Shown here piece after piece: positions 16,064 to 24,069 of a stretch of 51,942 nucleotides of DNA (the stretch's first letter is position 1; every line of letters begins with the position of its first letter). The stretch is from DATMGU01 sp035555315 (GTDB lineage: Bacteria; Pseudomonadota; Alphaproteobacteria; ATCC43930; CGMCC-115725), in NCBI GenBank assembly GCA_035555315.1, contig DATMGU010000127.1, positions 1 to 51,942 on the forward strand. The letters are read 5' to 3'. The translations under genes were made by a program, and so were the position numbers. The notes under the pieces were generated by a model that was not told the DNA's origin, searched no databases, and saw nothing but the letters and a program-made list of their open reading frames with translations.

Positions 16064-17190
16064 ATGGGAAGGTGATCGACACGTTGGTGGTCGGCGGCGG
16101 CCTGCACGGCCTGTCTGCCGCGCTGTGTCTGGCCCGCGCCGGCCGCCGCGTGGTGATTCTGGAACGGTCATGGGTCGGCCGCCATGCCTCCGGCGCGTCG
16201 GCGGCCGGGGTCCGCACGCTCAACCGCCATCCGGTAGAGACCCCGATCTCGCTGGAATCCATGGATATGTGGCACAATATCGAGGCGATCGTTGGCGATG
16301 GTTGCGGCTTTCAGGCTCATGGCCAGATCAACGTCGCTGAACATCCGAAGCATATGCCTGCCCTGGAGAAACGTTTCGCGATGATGCGGGACGCTGGCTA
16401 TCGGCACGAAGAGCTGATCGACCGGGCGGAGTTGCTGAGGCTCGTTCCCGTCCTCTCGCCGCACTGTACCGGGGCCTTGATCGCACGGCGTGACGGCGCC
16501 GCTGATCCGCATCGGACCTTGCAGGCGTTCCGCCGCGGCGCCGAGGCCGCGGGTGTGACAATCCACGAAGGGCTCGGCGTCACGGCGATTGAGCGCGTCG
16601 GCACCGACTGGCGGGTATGCACCGAGGTTCAGAATTTTGTAGCACCGACAATAGTCAATACCGCGGGGGCCTGGGCGGGGAAGATCGCCGCCATGATGGG
16701 CGACGAAATCCCGCTTGGCCATAAGGCCTCGATGATGATCGTGACCGAGCGCATCGCCCCCCTCCTGAAGCCGGTCGTCAGCGTCGTCGGGCGGCCGCTC
16801 TCCTTCAAGCAATCCGACCAGGGAACCTTGGTGATCGGCGGAGGGCTCCAGGGCAGCGCCGACATCGAGGCGCGGAAAAGCTTCGTCAACTTCACCGAAC
16901 TCGCCAAGGGCGCGCGCGCGGCGACCGATCTCTTCCCCACCATCGGACCGTTGCGGATTGTGCGGACCTGGGCGGGCATCGAGGCGAAGACCGACGATCA
17001 TCTGCCCGTCATCGGTGCCTCGCCGAACGCGAGCGGCTGCTATCACGCCTTCGGTTTCTCCGGTCACGGCTTCCAACTCGTCCCGGTGGTCGGTGCCATC
17101 CTGGCCGACCTCATCGTCCATGGCGGCACCAACAGACCAATCGGCGGCCTTTCCGCGCAGCGCCTTATGCAACGGCGAGCCGCCGCGTGA
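16060..17190 (+). CDS. DAO-family FAD subunit of an opine-oxidase/HcnC-like dehydrogenase
   Basis: This 376-residue D-amino-acid-oxidase-fold protein has the FAD motif VVGGGLHGLSAALCLA at the N-terminus, SAAGVRTLNRHP, the NTAGAWAG segment that contacts flavin, and a C-terminal HAFGFSGHGFQLVPVVG motif. In three-subunit opine oxidases and HCN synthase this is the amine-oxidising subunit. GTG at 16060 overlaps the preceding stop. Its ancestry is the same family as the two N-terminal relics at 8930 and 14225. It is followed directly by a HyuA fragment. Confidence 0.88.
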   Translation: MNGKVIDTLVVGGGLHGLSAALCLARAGRRVVILERSWVGRHASGASAAGVRTLNRHPVETPISLESMDMWHNIEAIVGDGCGFQAHGQINVAEHPKHMPALEKRFAMMRDAGYRHEELIDRAELLRLVPVLSPHCTGALIARRDGAADPHRTLQAFRRGAEAAGVTIHEGLGVTAIERVGTDWRVCTEVQNFVAPTIVNTAGAWAGKIAAMMGDEIPLGHKASMMIVTERIAPLLKPVVSVVGRPLSFKQSDQGTLVIGGGLQGSADIEARKSFVNFTELAKGARAATDLFPTIGPLRIVRTWAGIEAKTDDHLPVIGASPNASGCYHAFGFSGHGFQLVPVVGAILADLIVHGGTNRPIGGLSAQRLMQRRAAA

Positions 17191-17377
17191 TGCGCGGATC
17201 GCGCAGATCCTCCGCATCCACGACAACGCGCCGACCGAGGTCTCCTACATCGGACATGGCACAACCGTCGCCACCAACATGATCATCGAGAGGCGGGGCG
17301 TGCCCACCGCTCTGATCACCACGCAGAAGCAACCGCTGCACTTCAAAATTGACACCGCCCACTGTGCCAGACGGTAA
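17189..17377 (+). pseudogene. Internal fragment of a hydantoinase A gene
   Basis: Starting right at the stop of the DAO gene, one frame reads ILRIHDNAPTEVSYIGHG and then TTVATNMIIERRGVPTALIT, which is the conserved block found about 50-95 residues into HyuA proteins (compare HATTVVTNALIERKG in the intact HyuA at 5477-7540). The N-terminal DIGGTFTD segment and everything after about 17336 are missing, and the frame ends at 17377 in unrelated sequence. This is the remnant of a HyuA gene that once followed the oxidase operon. The next ~170 bases to the IclR start hold nothing recognisable. Confidence 0.75.
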
Positions 17378-17547
17378 TGCGCGCCGGTTTGAATGCTGAA
17401 TTCAAAGCGCATAAGAAGCGGGCCGGCCAGACCGTCCGTCTGACGTGGGCCGCCTTGCGCCTGTGCCTTCGGGGGGCCGGGTGGTCCCAGGCTTGCATGC
17501 CCTGTCTGGCCGTCGGCAGGTGCCCACCGACAGGAGCTCATGATTCG

Positions 17548-18360
17548 ATGACCCTCGAAACAGCCCCGATGCGACGGGGCACAGGCAGCCTTTCGAAAGC
17601 GTTGCGCCTGTTGAGCGAGATTGGCTCGGCCGAGCCCGCTGCGCTGCGGCTGACGGAGCTGGTGAGCCGCACCAACATCGAGTCCTCGACCGCCTTCCGA
17701 ATGCTTGCCTGCCTCGTCGAGGAGGATTTCCTGCAGAAGGTTGACGGCAAACGATACCGGCTGGGGCAGCGCGTGTTCGAACTCGGTCTGGTCGCGGGCC
17801 AGCATTTCCAGCACTACGCGGCGGCACGGTCCACCCTGTCGCGCCTGGCCAGCCAGTTGGACGCCCCGGTGACGCTGGACATGCGCAGTGGGGCCGAAAC
17901 AGTGCATGTCGGGCGCGAGGGGCCCGAAGCCTTGGTCGGCCCGGATGGTGCGATCGGCACGAGGCTCCCTATCGGAGTCGGCGCGGGTGGGGTCGCTCTG
18001 CTGGCGGCGATGCCGCCGAATGAGGCTGACCGGCTGATAAGTGGCAACGAACGCCGCTACCGCAGCTATGGCCGTGACACGTCGCGCGTGCTGCGCTTGC
18101 ATGTCCATCGTGCCAGGTTGGACGGCTACGCCTGCGTGGTGCGGTCCGACATGGGCAGCATCGGCATCGTTATACCGGGCGGGGCAGAAGCGCCTCGCTT
18201 CGCGCTCAGCACGTCCCGCGACGCAGCCCGCCTGCGCGGAGGGATGGATTTCGTGACGGATATCCGCGCCGCCGCGGCAGACATCGCCGCGGCCCTCGCA
18301 GCGGCCCGGGTCGGCGCCAGCACTTCCACCATGCGGGAAGAAGAGCGGTTTACGCCATAG
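17548..18360 (+). CDS. IclR-family transcriptional regulator
   Basis: This 270-residue IclR protein has a winged helix-turn-helix (LTELVSRTNIESSTAFRMLACL) and a C-terminal sensor domain (LPIGVGAGGVALLAAM). ATG at 17548 follows AGGAG about 11 bases upstream; the ATG at 17540 is out of frame and stops after three codons. It lies 49 bases ahead of the second luciferase-like monooxygenase in the same direction, so it probably regulates that gene and possibly the convergent Dpp-type transporter. The alanine-rich C-terminal extension has no known role. Confidence 0.87.
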   Translation: MTLETAPMRRGTGSLSKALRLLSEIGSAEPAALRLTELVSRTNIESSTAFRMLACLVEEDFLQKVDGKRYRLGQRVFELGLVAGQHFQHYAAARSTLSRLASQLDAPVTLDMRSGAETVHVGREGPEALVGPDGAIGTRLPIGVGAGGVALLAAMPPNEADRLISGNERRYRSYGRDTSRVLRLHVHRARLDGYACVVRSDMGSIGIVIPGGAEAPRFALSTSRDAARLRGGMDFVTDIRAAAADIAAALAAARVGASTSTMREEERFTP

Positions 18361-18409
18361 AGGCCTGCCGCCAAAATTTGACCGACGAGCGCATAAGCGA
18401 GATACGACG

Positions 18410-19714
18410 ATGGCAAAACCGCATTTCCACCTGGCCTGGTTCCTGTCGCAGGGCTTCGGCCCGAAGACCTGGCGGGGGGCCTGGCCCGGCAGCGACGTCG
18501 CGCGCTGGATGATGCCGGATTTGTTCCTCGATCTGGCGCGCGGCATGGAGCGGGCGTGCTTTGACTATATGATCATCGAGGACTCCTCGATGGTGCCCTA
18601 CACCTACAAGGGCAACCACGACACCTACCTGCAATACGCCGCAAGCTCGCCGAAACTCGATCCGGCCGTGCTCGTGCCCTATCTCGCGCAGGCAACGAAG
18701 CATCTCGGCCTCGTGCCGACCTTGTCCACGTCCGAATACCCGCCCTTCCTGCTGGCGCGGCTCGTGAACTCGCTCGACCACGTGACGGAGGGCCGCGTCG
18801 GGTGGAACTGCGTGACCAGCAGCAATGACGGCGCCGCGCAGAACTACGGCAACGAGGGGCAATACCCGCACGACGAGCGGTATGACCGGGCCGACGAGTT
18901 CGCCGACCTGGTGACGAAGCTGTGGGATGCGTGGGAGCCGGACGCCGTCGTGCTCGACCGCGACACGCCGATGTTCGCCGATGGCAGCAAGGTGCGCGCG
19001 GTGCATCACGACGGCAAATACTACAAATGCCGCGGTCCGCTGAACGCGCCGCGCTCGCCGCAGGGCCGCCCGGTGATCTGCCAGGCCGGTGGGTCACCGC
19101 GCGGGCAGGAGTTTGCCTCTCGCTGGGCCGACACCATCATCACCGATGCGGGCAGCGTCGAGGGCATGAAGGCGTACCGCGCCGAAGTGCGTCGCCGCGC
19201 CGTGGCAGCCGGGCGCGACCCGGACCGCATCAAGGTCCTGTTCCTGGCCTACCCGCTCGTGGACACCACGATGGAAGCGGCGCGGGAGCGGCGGCGGTTG
19301 CAGCGGGAGGATGCGGGCGCGCATCTGGACCTGGCGCTCTCGTCGATGTCGCGCCTCACCAACATCGATTTCGGGCAGTTCGACCTGGACGAACCACTGC
19401 CACCGGACTTGACCACAAACGGCCACCAGTCCTCGCTTTCCAAGTGGATCGGCAAGACGCCCCGCGAGCTTGCGCTGAGCCAGTCCACCAAGATGGGCAT
19501 CGATTTTACCGGCACCGCGGACCACGTCGCGGGGCTGATGCAGGAGATCATGGAGGAGGTCGGCGGCGACGGCTTCCTGATCTTCAACACGTATTTCGAC
19601 CGGCGCTACATCATGGAGGTATGCGACGGGCTGGTGCCGGCACTGCAGCGCCGCGGAGTGACGCGAACGGGGTATCCGCACAACCTCTTCAAGGACAATC
19701 TGATGGAATTCTAA
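18410..19714 (+). CDS. NtaA/SnaA/DszA-family FMN-dependent monooxygenase
   Basis: This 434-residue luciferase-like monooxygenase is a distant paralogue of the one at 9208 and shares the family blocks LDHVTEGRVGWNCVTSS, GRPVICQAGGSPRGQEFA and a late TGTADHVAGLMQEIM. The family hydroxylates C-N or C-S bonds using FMNH2 supplied in trans. ATG at 18410 begins MAKPHFHLAWFLSQ. It is likely co-transcribed with the IclR gene and ends in a long hairpin shared with a convergent peptide-type ABC operon. The substrate is unknown. Confidence 0.89.
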   Translation: MAKPHFHLAWFLSQGFGPKTWRGAWPGSDVARWMMPDLFLDLARGMERACFDYMIIEDSSMVPYTYKGNHDTYLQYAASSPKLDPAVLVPYLAQATKHLGLVPTLSTSEYPPFLLARLVNSLDHVTEGRVGWNCVTSSNDGAAQNYGNEGQYPHDERYDRADEFADLVTKLWDAWEPDAVVLDRDTPMFADGSKVRAVHHDGKYYKCRGPLNAPRSPQGRPVICQAGGSPRGQEFASRWADTIITDAGSVEGMKAYRAEVRRRAVAAGRDPDRIKVLFLAYPLVDTTMEAARERRRLQREDAGAHLDLALSSMSRLTNIDFGQFDLDEPLPPDLTTNGHQSSLSKWIGKTPRELALSQSTKMGIDFTGTADHVAGLMQEIMEEVGGDGFLIFNTYFDRRYIMEVCDGLVPALQRRGVTRTGYPHNLFKDNLMEF

Positions 19715-19748
19715 CGCGGGCGGCAACCCACCGGGTTGTTGCCCGCGT
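19714..19748. terminator. Bidirectional hairpin between convergent operons
   Basis: ACGCGGGCGGCAACCC pairs with GGGTTGTTGCCCGCGT around a 3-base loop: a 16-pair stem with two G-U pairs on one strand. It lies between the convergent monooxygenase and Dpp-type permease genes, overlapping the monooxygenase stop. There is no T tract on either side. Confidence 0.65.
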
Positions 19749-19750
19749 CC

Positions 19751-20596
19751 CTATCGTCCAACCGTGTTCGGATCGTACTGCTCGCGCAGGCCGTTGCCGA
19801 GCATGTTGATGCCCCAGACCAGGACGATGATCGCCAGTCCGGCGAGATTGGCGATCCAGGGCGCCGCGAACAGCCGCGTATTGCCCTCGGCCAGGATGTT
19901 TCCCCAGGTCGCGGCGGGAGGCGGCATACCGAGACCGAGAAAGGACAGCGCCGTCTCCTGCAGGATCATCTGCGCCACCTGCAGCGTTGCCACCACCGTC
20001 AGCACAGGCATCACCTGGGGCAGGATGTGCTGCCACATGATGTAGAAATCACCGCCGCCATAGAGCGTCGCCGCCTCCACGAAGGGCCGCTGGCGCAGCG
20101 AGCGCGTCAGGCCGAACACCACCCGCGCGTAGATCATCCAGCGTGACACGCCGAGGACGATAATCAGGTTCAGCGCGCTGCCGCCCAGCGCCGCCGTCAA
20201 CAGAATGGCGAGCAGGATGTCGGGGAAGGCCATCTGCGCGTCGGCGAAGCGCATGATCACCTGCTCGGTGGCGCCGCCGCGCAACCCGGCGATCACGCCC
20301 GCCACGCTTCCGATGAGGGCGGAGAACAGCATGGAGCTGACACCCACCAGTATCGACAGGCGCGAGCCGTAGATCAGCCGCGACAGCAGATCCCGGCCGT
20401 AATTGTCGGTGCCCAGAATATGATCGGGTGCGGCATGCGCGGACCAGAAGCCCGGTTTCAGCCGGGCCATGAGGTCCTGCTGGTAGGGATCCCAGGGCGC
20501 GATGAGCGGGGCCAGCACCGCGGTCAACACGGCCAGCAGGACGATGCAGCCGCCGAGGCTGATCTTGAATGTCGGGCCGAAGCGCCCGCGCCTCAA
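19751..20596 (-). CDS. Dipeptide/oligopeptide-type ABC transporter permease (DppC type)
   Basis: This 281-residue membrane permease has the DppC N-terminal pattern (one helix, then GTDNYGRDLLSRLIYGSRLSILVG), the EAA loop around RPFVEAATLYGG, and FLGLGMPPPAATWGNIL near the end. It ends the five-gene Dpp-type operon transcribed leftward from 25049. Its start overlaps the DppB-type stop by 4 bases. With the DppB homologue it forms the channel for a peptide or peptide-sized nitrogenous ligand. Confidence 0.92.
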   Translation of the reverse strand: MRRGRFGPTFKISLGGCIVLLAVLTAVLAPLIAPWDPYQQDLMARLKPGFWSAHAAPDHILGTDNYGRDLLSRLIYGSRLSILVGVSSMLFSALIGSVAGVIAGLRGGATEQVIMRFADAQMAFPDILLAILLTAALGGSALNLIIVLGVSRWMIYARVVFGLTRSLRQRPFVEAATLYGGGDFYIMWQHILPQVMPVLTVVATLQVAQMILQETALSFLGLGMPPPAATWGNILAEGNTRLFAAPWIANLAGLAIIVLVWGINMLGNGLREQYDPNTVGR

Positions 20597-21510
20597 GGCC
20601 GTCGGATCCGCGGATCGATCAGCATCTGCAGCACGTCAACCATCAGATTGGCGACGGCGATGGCAATGGCGATGAAGAAAACCGACGCCTCCACCACCGG
20701 CACATCGCGATGGAAGATGCTGTTGATCAGCAGCCGCCCGACGCCGGGCCAGGCGTAGATTGTCTCGGTGATGATGGAGCCCGCCATCAGTGTGCCGATC
20801 TGGATGCCGAGGAAGCTCAGCACCGGGTTGGCGGCGTTCGGCAGGATGTGGGTCGTGAGCACCCGCGCGCGGGAAAGGCCCTTGGATCGGCCGGTGACCA
20901 CGAACTGCTCCCCCATCAGCTCGAGGATCGCCGTGCGGGTGATCAGCACGAAGTTCGGCAGCAGAATGGTCGCGAGCGTCGCGGCTGGCAGGACCACGTG
21001 GCGCGCATCGCCGTAGCCCGATGTCGGCAGCCAATGGAGCTGGAGGGCAAAGAACTGGATCAGCAGGAGGCCGAGCCAGAACGACGGCATGGATTGGCCC
21101 ACGACCGCCAGGGTGCTGATGACCGCGTCCGCCAACCGGTCGCGCCAGACAGCGCAGACGATGCCGCCGAGCACACCCAGCACCACCGCCAGGGCCAGGC
21201 CTGCCCCGGCCAGTTGCAGCGTCGCGCCGACGCGTTGCGACACCACGGATACCGCCGAGCCGCTGAACTGGAGCGACTCACCGAAATCGCCGTGCAGCAG
21301 ATCGCGCAGGAAGATCAGGAATTGCACCGGCAGAGGCTGGTCCAGATGCAGGCGTTGCGTGAGGGCCGCGACCTGTTCCGGCGTGCGGTTGATATCGAGG
21401 AAGATATCGACCGGGTTGCCGGTCAGTCGCAGGACAACGAAGGTGACGAAGGCCACGAGCAGCAAGGTGAGCGGCAGGAACAGCAGCCGGCGGATGATGT
21501 AGCCGGCCAT
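20593..21510 (-). CDS. Dipeptide/oligopeptide-type ABC transporter permease (DppB type)
   Basis: This 305-residue permease begins MAGYIIRRLLFLPLTLLL, the usual DppB amphipathic start. It has the periplasmic segment LHLDQPLPVQFLIFLRDLLHGDFG, membrane helices, and the terminal IFHRDVPVVEASVFFIA block. Typical length and motifs make the family certain. It lies between the binding-protein gene (16 bases upstream) and the DppC-type gene (4-base overlap). Confidence 0.92.
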   Translation of the reverse strand: MAGYIIRRLLFLPLTLLLVAFVTFVVLRLTGNPVDIFLDINRTPEQVAALTQRLHLDQPLPVQFLIFLRDLLHGDFGESLQFSGSAVSVVSQRVGATLQLAGAGLALAVVLGVLGGIVCAVWRDRLADAVISTLAVVGQSMPSFWLGLLLIQFFALQLHWLPTSGYGDARHVVLPAATLATILLPNFVLITRTAILELMGEQFVVTGRSKGLSRARVLTTHILPNAANPVLSFLGIQIGTLMAGSIITETIYAWPGVGRLLINSIFHRDVPVVEASVFFIAIAIAVANLMVDVLQMLIDPRIRRP

Positions 21511-21526
21511 CAGAACGGGGCCGCGA

Positions 21527-23017
21527 TCATTTGAACTGCACCTGCGTGAGCCGGAGGATCTTGTCCGCGGCGGCGCCGAAGCCCGTTACGCTGTCGCTCA
21601 GGCCATACAGGCTGGGCAGGCCGAACAGAAACATGGAAGGGTTCTGCTCATTTAGGATCTGCATCATCCGGTGATAGTCCTTCACCCGCTCCGCGACATC
21701 GTTGGTCGAGCGGGCGGCGACGAACAGCGCCTCGTATTCGGGGTCCACCCATTTCGTGCGGTAGCCGCCCTTCGTGTACCAGACGGACGCGAAATCCGCG
21801 TCGCCCACGCTGTACCAGCCGACCATGTAGAGCGGCCCCAGTTTCTGGGCGTTGGTCATCTGCATGAACACGCCGCCCTCGATCACGTTCACGGTGGCTT
21901 TCACGCCGATCTGGTTCAGCATGCCGGCGACGGCGTTGCAGATGTCGGTGTCGGACACGTATTTGCCGTTCTGGGTCGCGATCGGCACCGGCGTGTTGAA
22001 GTCGTATCCGGCCTCCTGCAGCATCTTCCTGGCCAGGTCCGGATCGTACGGGCGGGCCTTCAGGTCCGGGTTCCAGCCCAGCACGCCCTTGGTCAGCACT
22101 TGTCCTTGCAGGAGTTCCCCCTGTCCCTTCAGGATCTGCTGCAGGATGAGCGGCTTGTTGACCGCGTAGTCGAACGCCTCCCGCACCTTGGGATTGTCGA
22201 ACGGCTTGATGGTGGGGTCGAAGGTCAGGACCAGGCCGACCGTGGTGCTGATCTCCTCGACCTTCGCGCCGCCGGATGTGTTCACCTGGTCGGTCAGGTC
22301 GATCGGGACCTCCTCGATAACCTGACTTTCCCCGGCGACCAGGGAGGCCACGCGGGTGGAGCCGTCTGGGATGGTGCGGATAACGAGCTTGTCGAATTTC
22401 GGCGCGCCGCCCCAGTACGCCTTGTTGGTGGTGAGCGTGTAGTGGTCGCCGGGCACCCATTCCTGAAAGATGAACGGCCCCGTGCCGATCGGGTGGCCGG
22501 CGACCGCGGCGGCGCCGGCCTGCTCATAGTAATGTTTCGGCTCCATGATGATGTCCGAGAGGCCGCGGAGGAGCGTCGGAAACACCGTCTTGGTCTTTAT
22601 GTCGACGGTGTATTTGTCCACCGCCGTGACGCTCGCCACCTGGCCGATGCGGGAGAGCATGGCGTAGGCGGTCGCCGGGTCGATCACGCGGCCGATGGTG
22701 AACACGACGTCATCGGCGGTGAATTCCGTGCCGTCGCTGAATTTCACGCCCTGTCGAAGGTGGAAGCGCATCGTGGTCGGATCGACCGGTTCCCAGCTCG
22801 TGGCCAGGGCCGAATGCAGATCGCCCTTGTTGTCGCGCGCGATCAGCGGGTCGTTGGTTTGCACCAGCAGGCTGAGCGAGGCATAGGAGCTGGCGCCCGA
22901 GCGGAGGCTGTCCGGAAACACCGCCGCACCGACGGTCAGCGTTTTCTCGGCCGCGGCGGAGGCCGCGACCGGGATGGCGAGCAAGGCAACCAGAGCGAGG
23001 GCGGAACAGCGCTTCAT
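21527..23017 (-). CDS. Family 5 extracellular solute-binding protein (DppA/OppA type)
   Basis: This 496-residue periplasmic binding protein has a clear signal peptide (KRCSALALVALLAIPVAASA, cleavage near AAAEK). Core motifs are LATSWEPVDPTTMRFHLRQG, VKFSDGTEFTADDVVFTI, PIGTGPFIFQEWVPG and PKVREAFDYAVNK. It captures a peptide-like or nickel-type ligand; the sequence does not tell which. The gene is third in the operon, between the DppF-type and DppB-type genes. A GGAGTG ribosome-binding site precedes the ATG. Confidence 0.92.
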   Translation of the reverse strand: MKRCSALALVALLAIPVAASAAAEKTLTVGAAVFPDSLRSGASSYASLSLLVQTNDPLIARDNKGDLHSALATSWEPVDPTTMRFHLRQGVKFSDGTEFTADDVVFTIGRVIDPATAYAMLSRIGQVASVTAVDKYTVDIKTKTVFPTLLRGLSDIIMEPKHYYEQAGAAAVAGHPIGTGPFIFQEWVPGDHYTLTTNKAYWGGAPKFDKLVIRTIPDGSTRVASLVAGESQVIEEVPIDLTDQVNTSGGAKVEEISTTVGLVLTFDPTIKPFDNPKVREAFDYAVNKPLILQQILKGQGELLQGQVLTKGVLGWNPDLKARPYDPDLARKMLQEAGYDFNTPVPIATQNGKYVSDTDICNAVAGMLNQIGVKATVNVIEGGVFMQMTNAQKLGPLYMVGWYSVGDADFASVWYTKGGYRTKWVDPEYEALFVAARSTNDVAERVKDYHRMMQILNEQNPSMFLFGLPSLYGLSDSVTGFGAAADKILRLTQVQFK

Positions 23018-23040
23018 GGGGCACTCCTTTCGGCGAAGGA

Positions 23041-23088
23041 CGGGGTCAGCGAAGGGCGGGATCAGCGAAGGGTGGGGTCAGCGAAAGA
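23041..23088. repeat. Three tandem 16-bp units at the 3' end of the DppF-type gene
   Basis: Three consecutive units (CGGGGTCAGCGAAGGG, CGGGATCAGCGAAGGG, TGGGGTCAGCGAAAGA), with a partial fourth just before at 23031-23040, run from the intergenic space into the last codons of the ATPase gene. A 16-base unit shifts frame each time, so expansion would change the C-terminus of the protein. Confidence 0.8.
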
Positions 23089-24069
23089 CGGGGCGGGGCG
23101 GACGAGGTGGCAGGCGGAGCGGTGGCCGCCGCCGAGATCGAACAGCGCCGGGTCGTCGGTGCGGCAGACCGGCATGGCGAAGGGGCAGCGCGTGTGATAG
23201 CGGCAGCCCGGCGGCACCGCGCGGGGGCTGGCGATCTCGCCGATGGCTTCCGTGCGGACCGGAATGACACCCGGGCGATGCGCGGGCACAGCGCTGAGCA
23301 GGGCGCGGGTGTAGGGGTGTTGGGGCGCTCGGTACAGGGTCGCCTTGTCCGCCACCTCGACGATGCGGCCGAGATACATCACCGCCACCCGGTCCGCGAC
23401 GTGTCGCACCACCCGCAGATCGTGCGAGATGAACAGATAGGTCAATCCGAACTCCCGCTGCAGCCGGGTCAGCAGATTGATGACCTGGGCCTGCACCGAA
23501 ACGTCCAGCGCCGAAACAGGCTCGTCGCAGACGACGAAGTCCGGCCGCAATGCCAAAGCCCGCGCGATGCCGATACGCTGACGCTGGCCGCCGGAGAACT
23601 CGTGCGGGTAGCGCCCGGCGTGTTCTGCGGCCAGGCCTACCAGCGGCAAGAGTTCGAGCACCCGGTCGCGGCGCTCGGCCGCCCTGACCCCGGCCAGGCG
23701 CATCGGCTCGGCGATCAGAGACGCCACGTTCATGCGCGGGTTGAAAGAGCTGCCAGGGTCCTGGAAGATGAGCTGCATGCGGCGGCGCGCGGCACGGAGC
23801 TGCTTCGCGTCCAGTTCGGAAAGCTCGACATTGTCGAACCGCACGGTTCCGGCGGTCGGCTCCACCAGGCGCATCAGCAGGCGCCCCGTGGTGGATTTGC
23901 CGCAGCCGCTCTCGCCAACCAGCGCCAGAGTCTCCCCGCGCGCAATGGTGAACGACACACCGTCCACCGCGCGCACGGCGCCCGTCACGCGCTTGCGGAT
24001 CATCCCTGAGGTGATCGGGTAGTGCTTGGCCAAGCCGTCGGCGCGGACCAGGGTGGCCGGCGAGGTCAA
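23062..24069 (-). CDS. Dipeptide/oligopeptide-type ABC transporter ATP-binding protein (DppF type)
   Basis: This 335-residue ATPase has Walker A GESGCGKS, signature FSGGQRQR, Walker B FVVCDEPVSALDVS and the oligopeptide-transporter C-terminal extension with cysteines (PPGCRYHTRCPFAMPVC) that may bind an Fe-S cluster. It pairs with the DppD-type ATPase. Its start overlaps the preceding gene by 4 bases. The last codons fall within the tandem repeat, which has probably altered the extreme C-terminus. Confidence 0.92.
   Translation of the reverse strand: MTSPATLVRADGLAKHYPITSGMIRKRVTGAVRAVDGVSFTIARGETLALVGESGCGKSTTGRLLMRLVEPTAGTVRFDNVELSELDAKQLRAARRRMQLIFQDPGSSFNPRMNVASLIAEPMRLAGVRAAERRDRVLELLPLVGLAAEHAGRYPHEFSGGQRQRIGIARALALRPDFVVCDEPVSALDVSVQAQVINLLTRLQREFGLTYLFISHDLRVVRHVADRVAVMYLGRIVEVADKATLYRAPQHPYTRALLSAVPAHRPGVIPVRTEAIGEIASPRAVPPGCRYHTRCPFAMPVCRTDDPALFDLGGGHRSACHLVRPAPSFADPTLR

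Noticed and set aside
17336..17420. Sequence CTTCAAAATTGACACC and nearby AT-rich bits as an insertion-sequence end
   Set aside because: It faintly recalls IS21-type ends, but no matching inverted partner, target duplication or transposase fragment was found.
23041..23088. CRISPR array
   Set aside because: Units are directly adjacent with no spacers and only 16 bases long.
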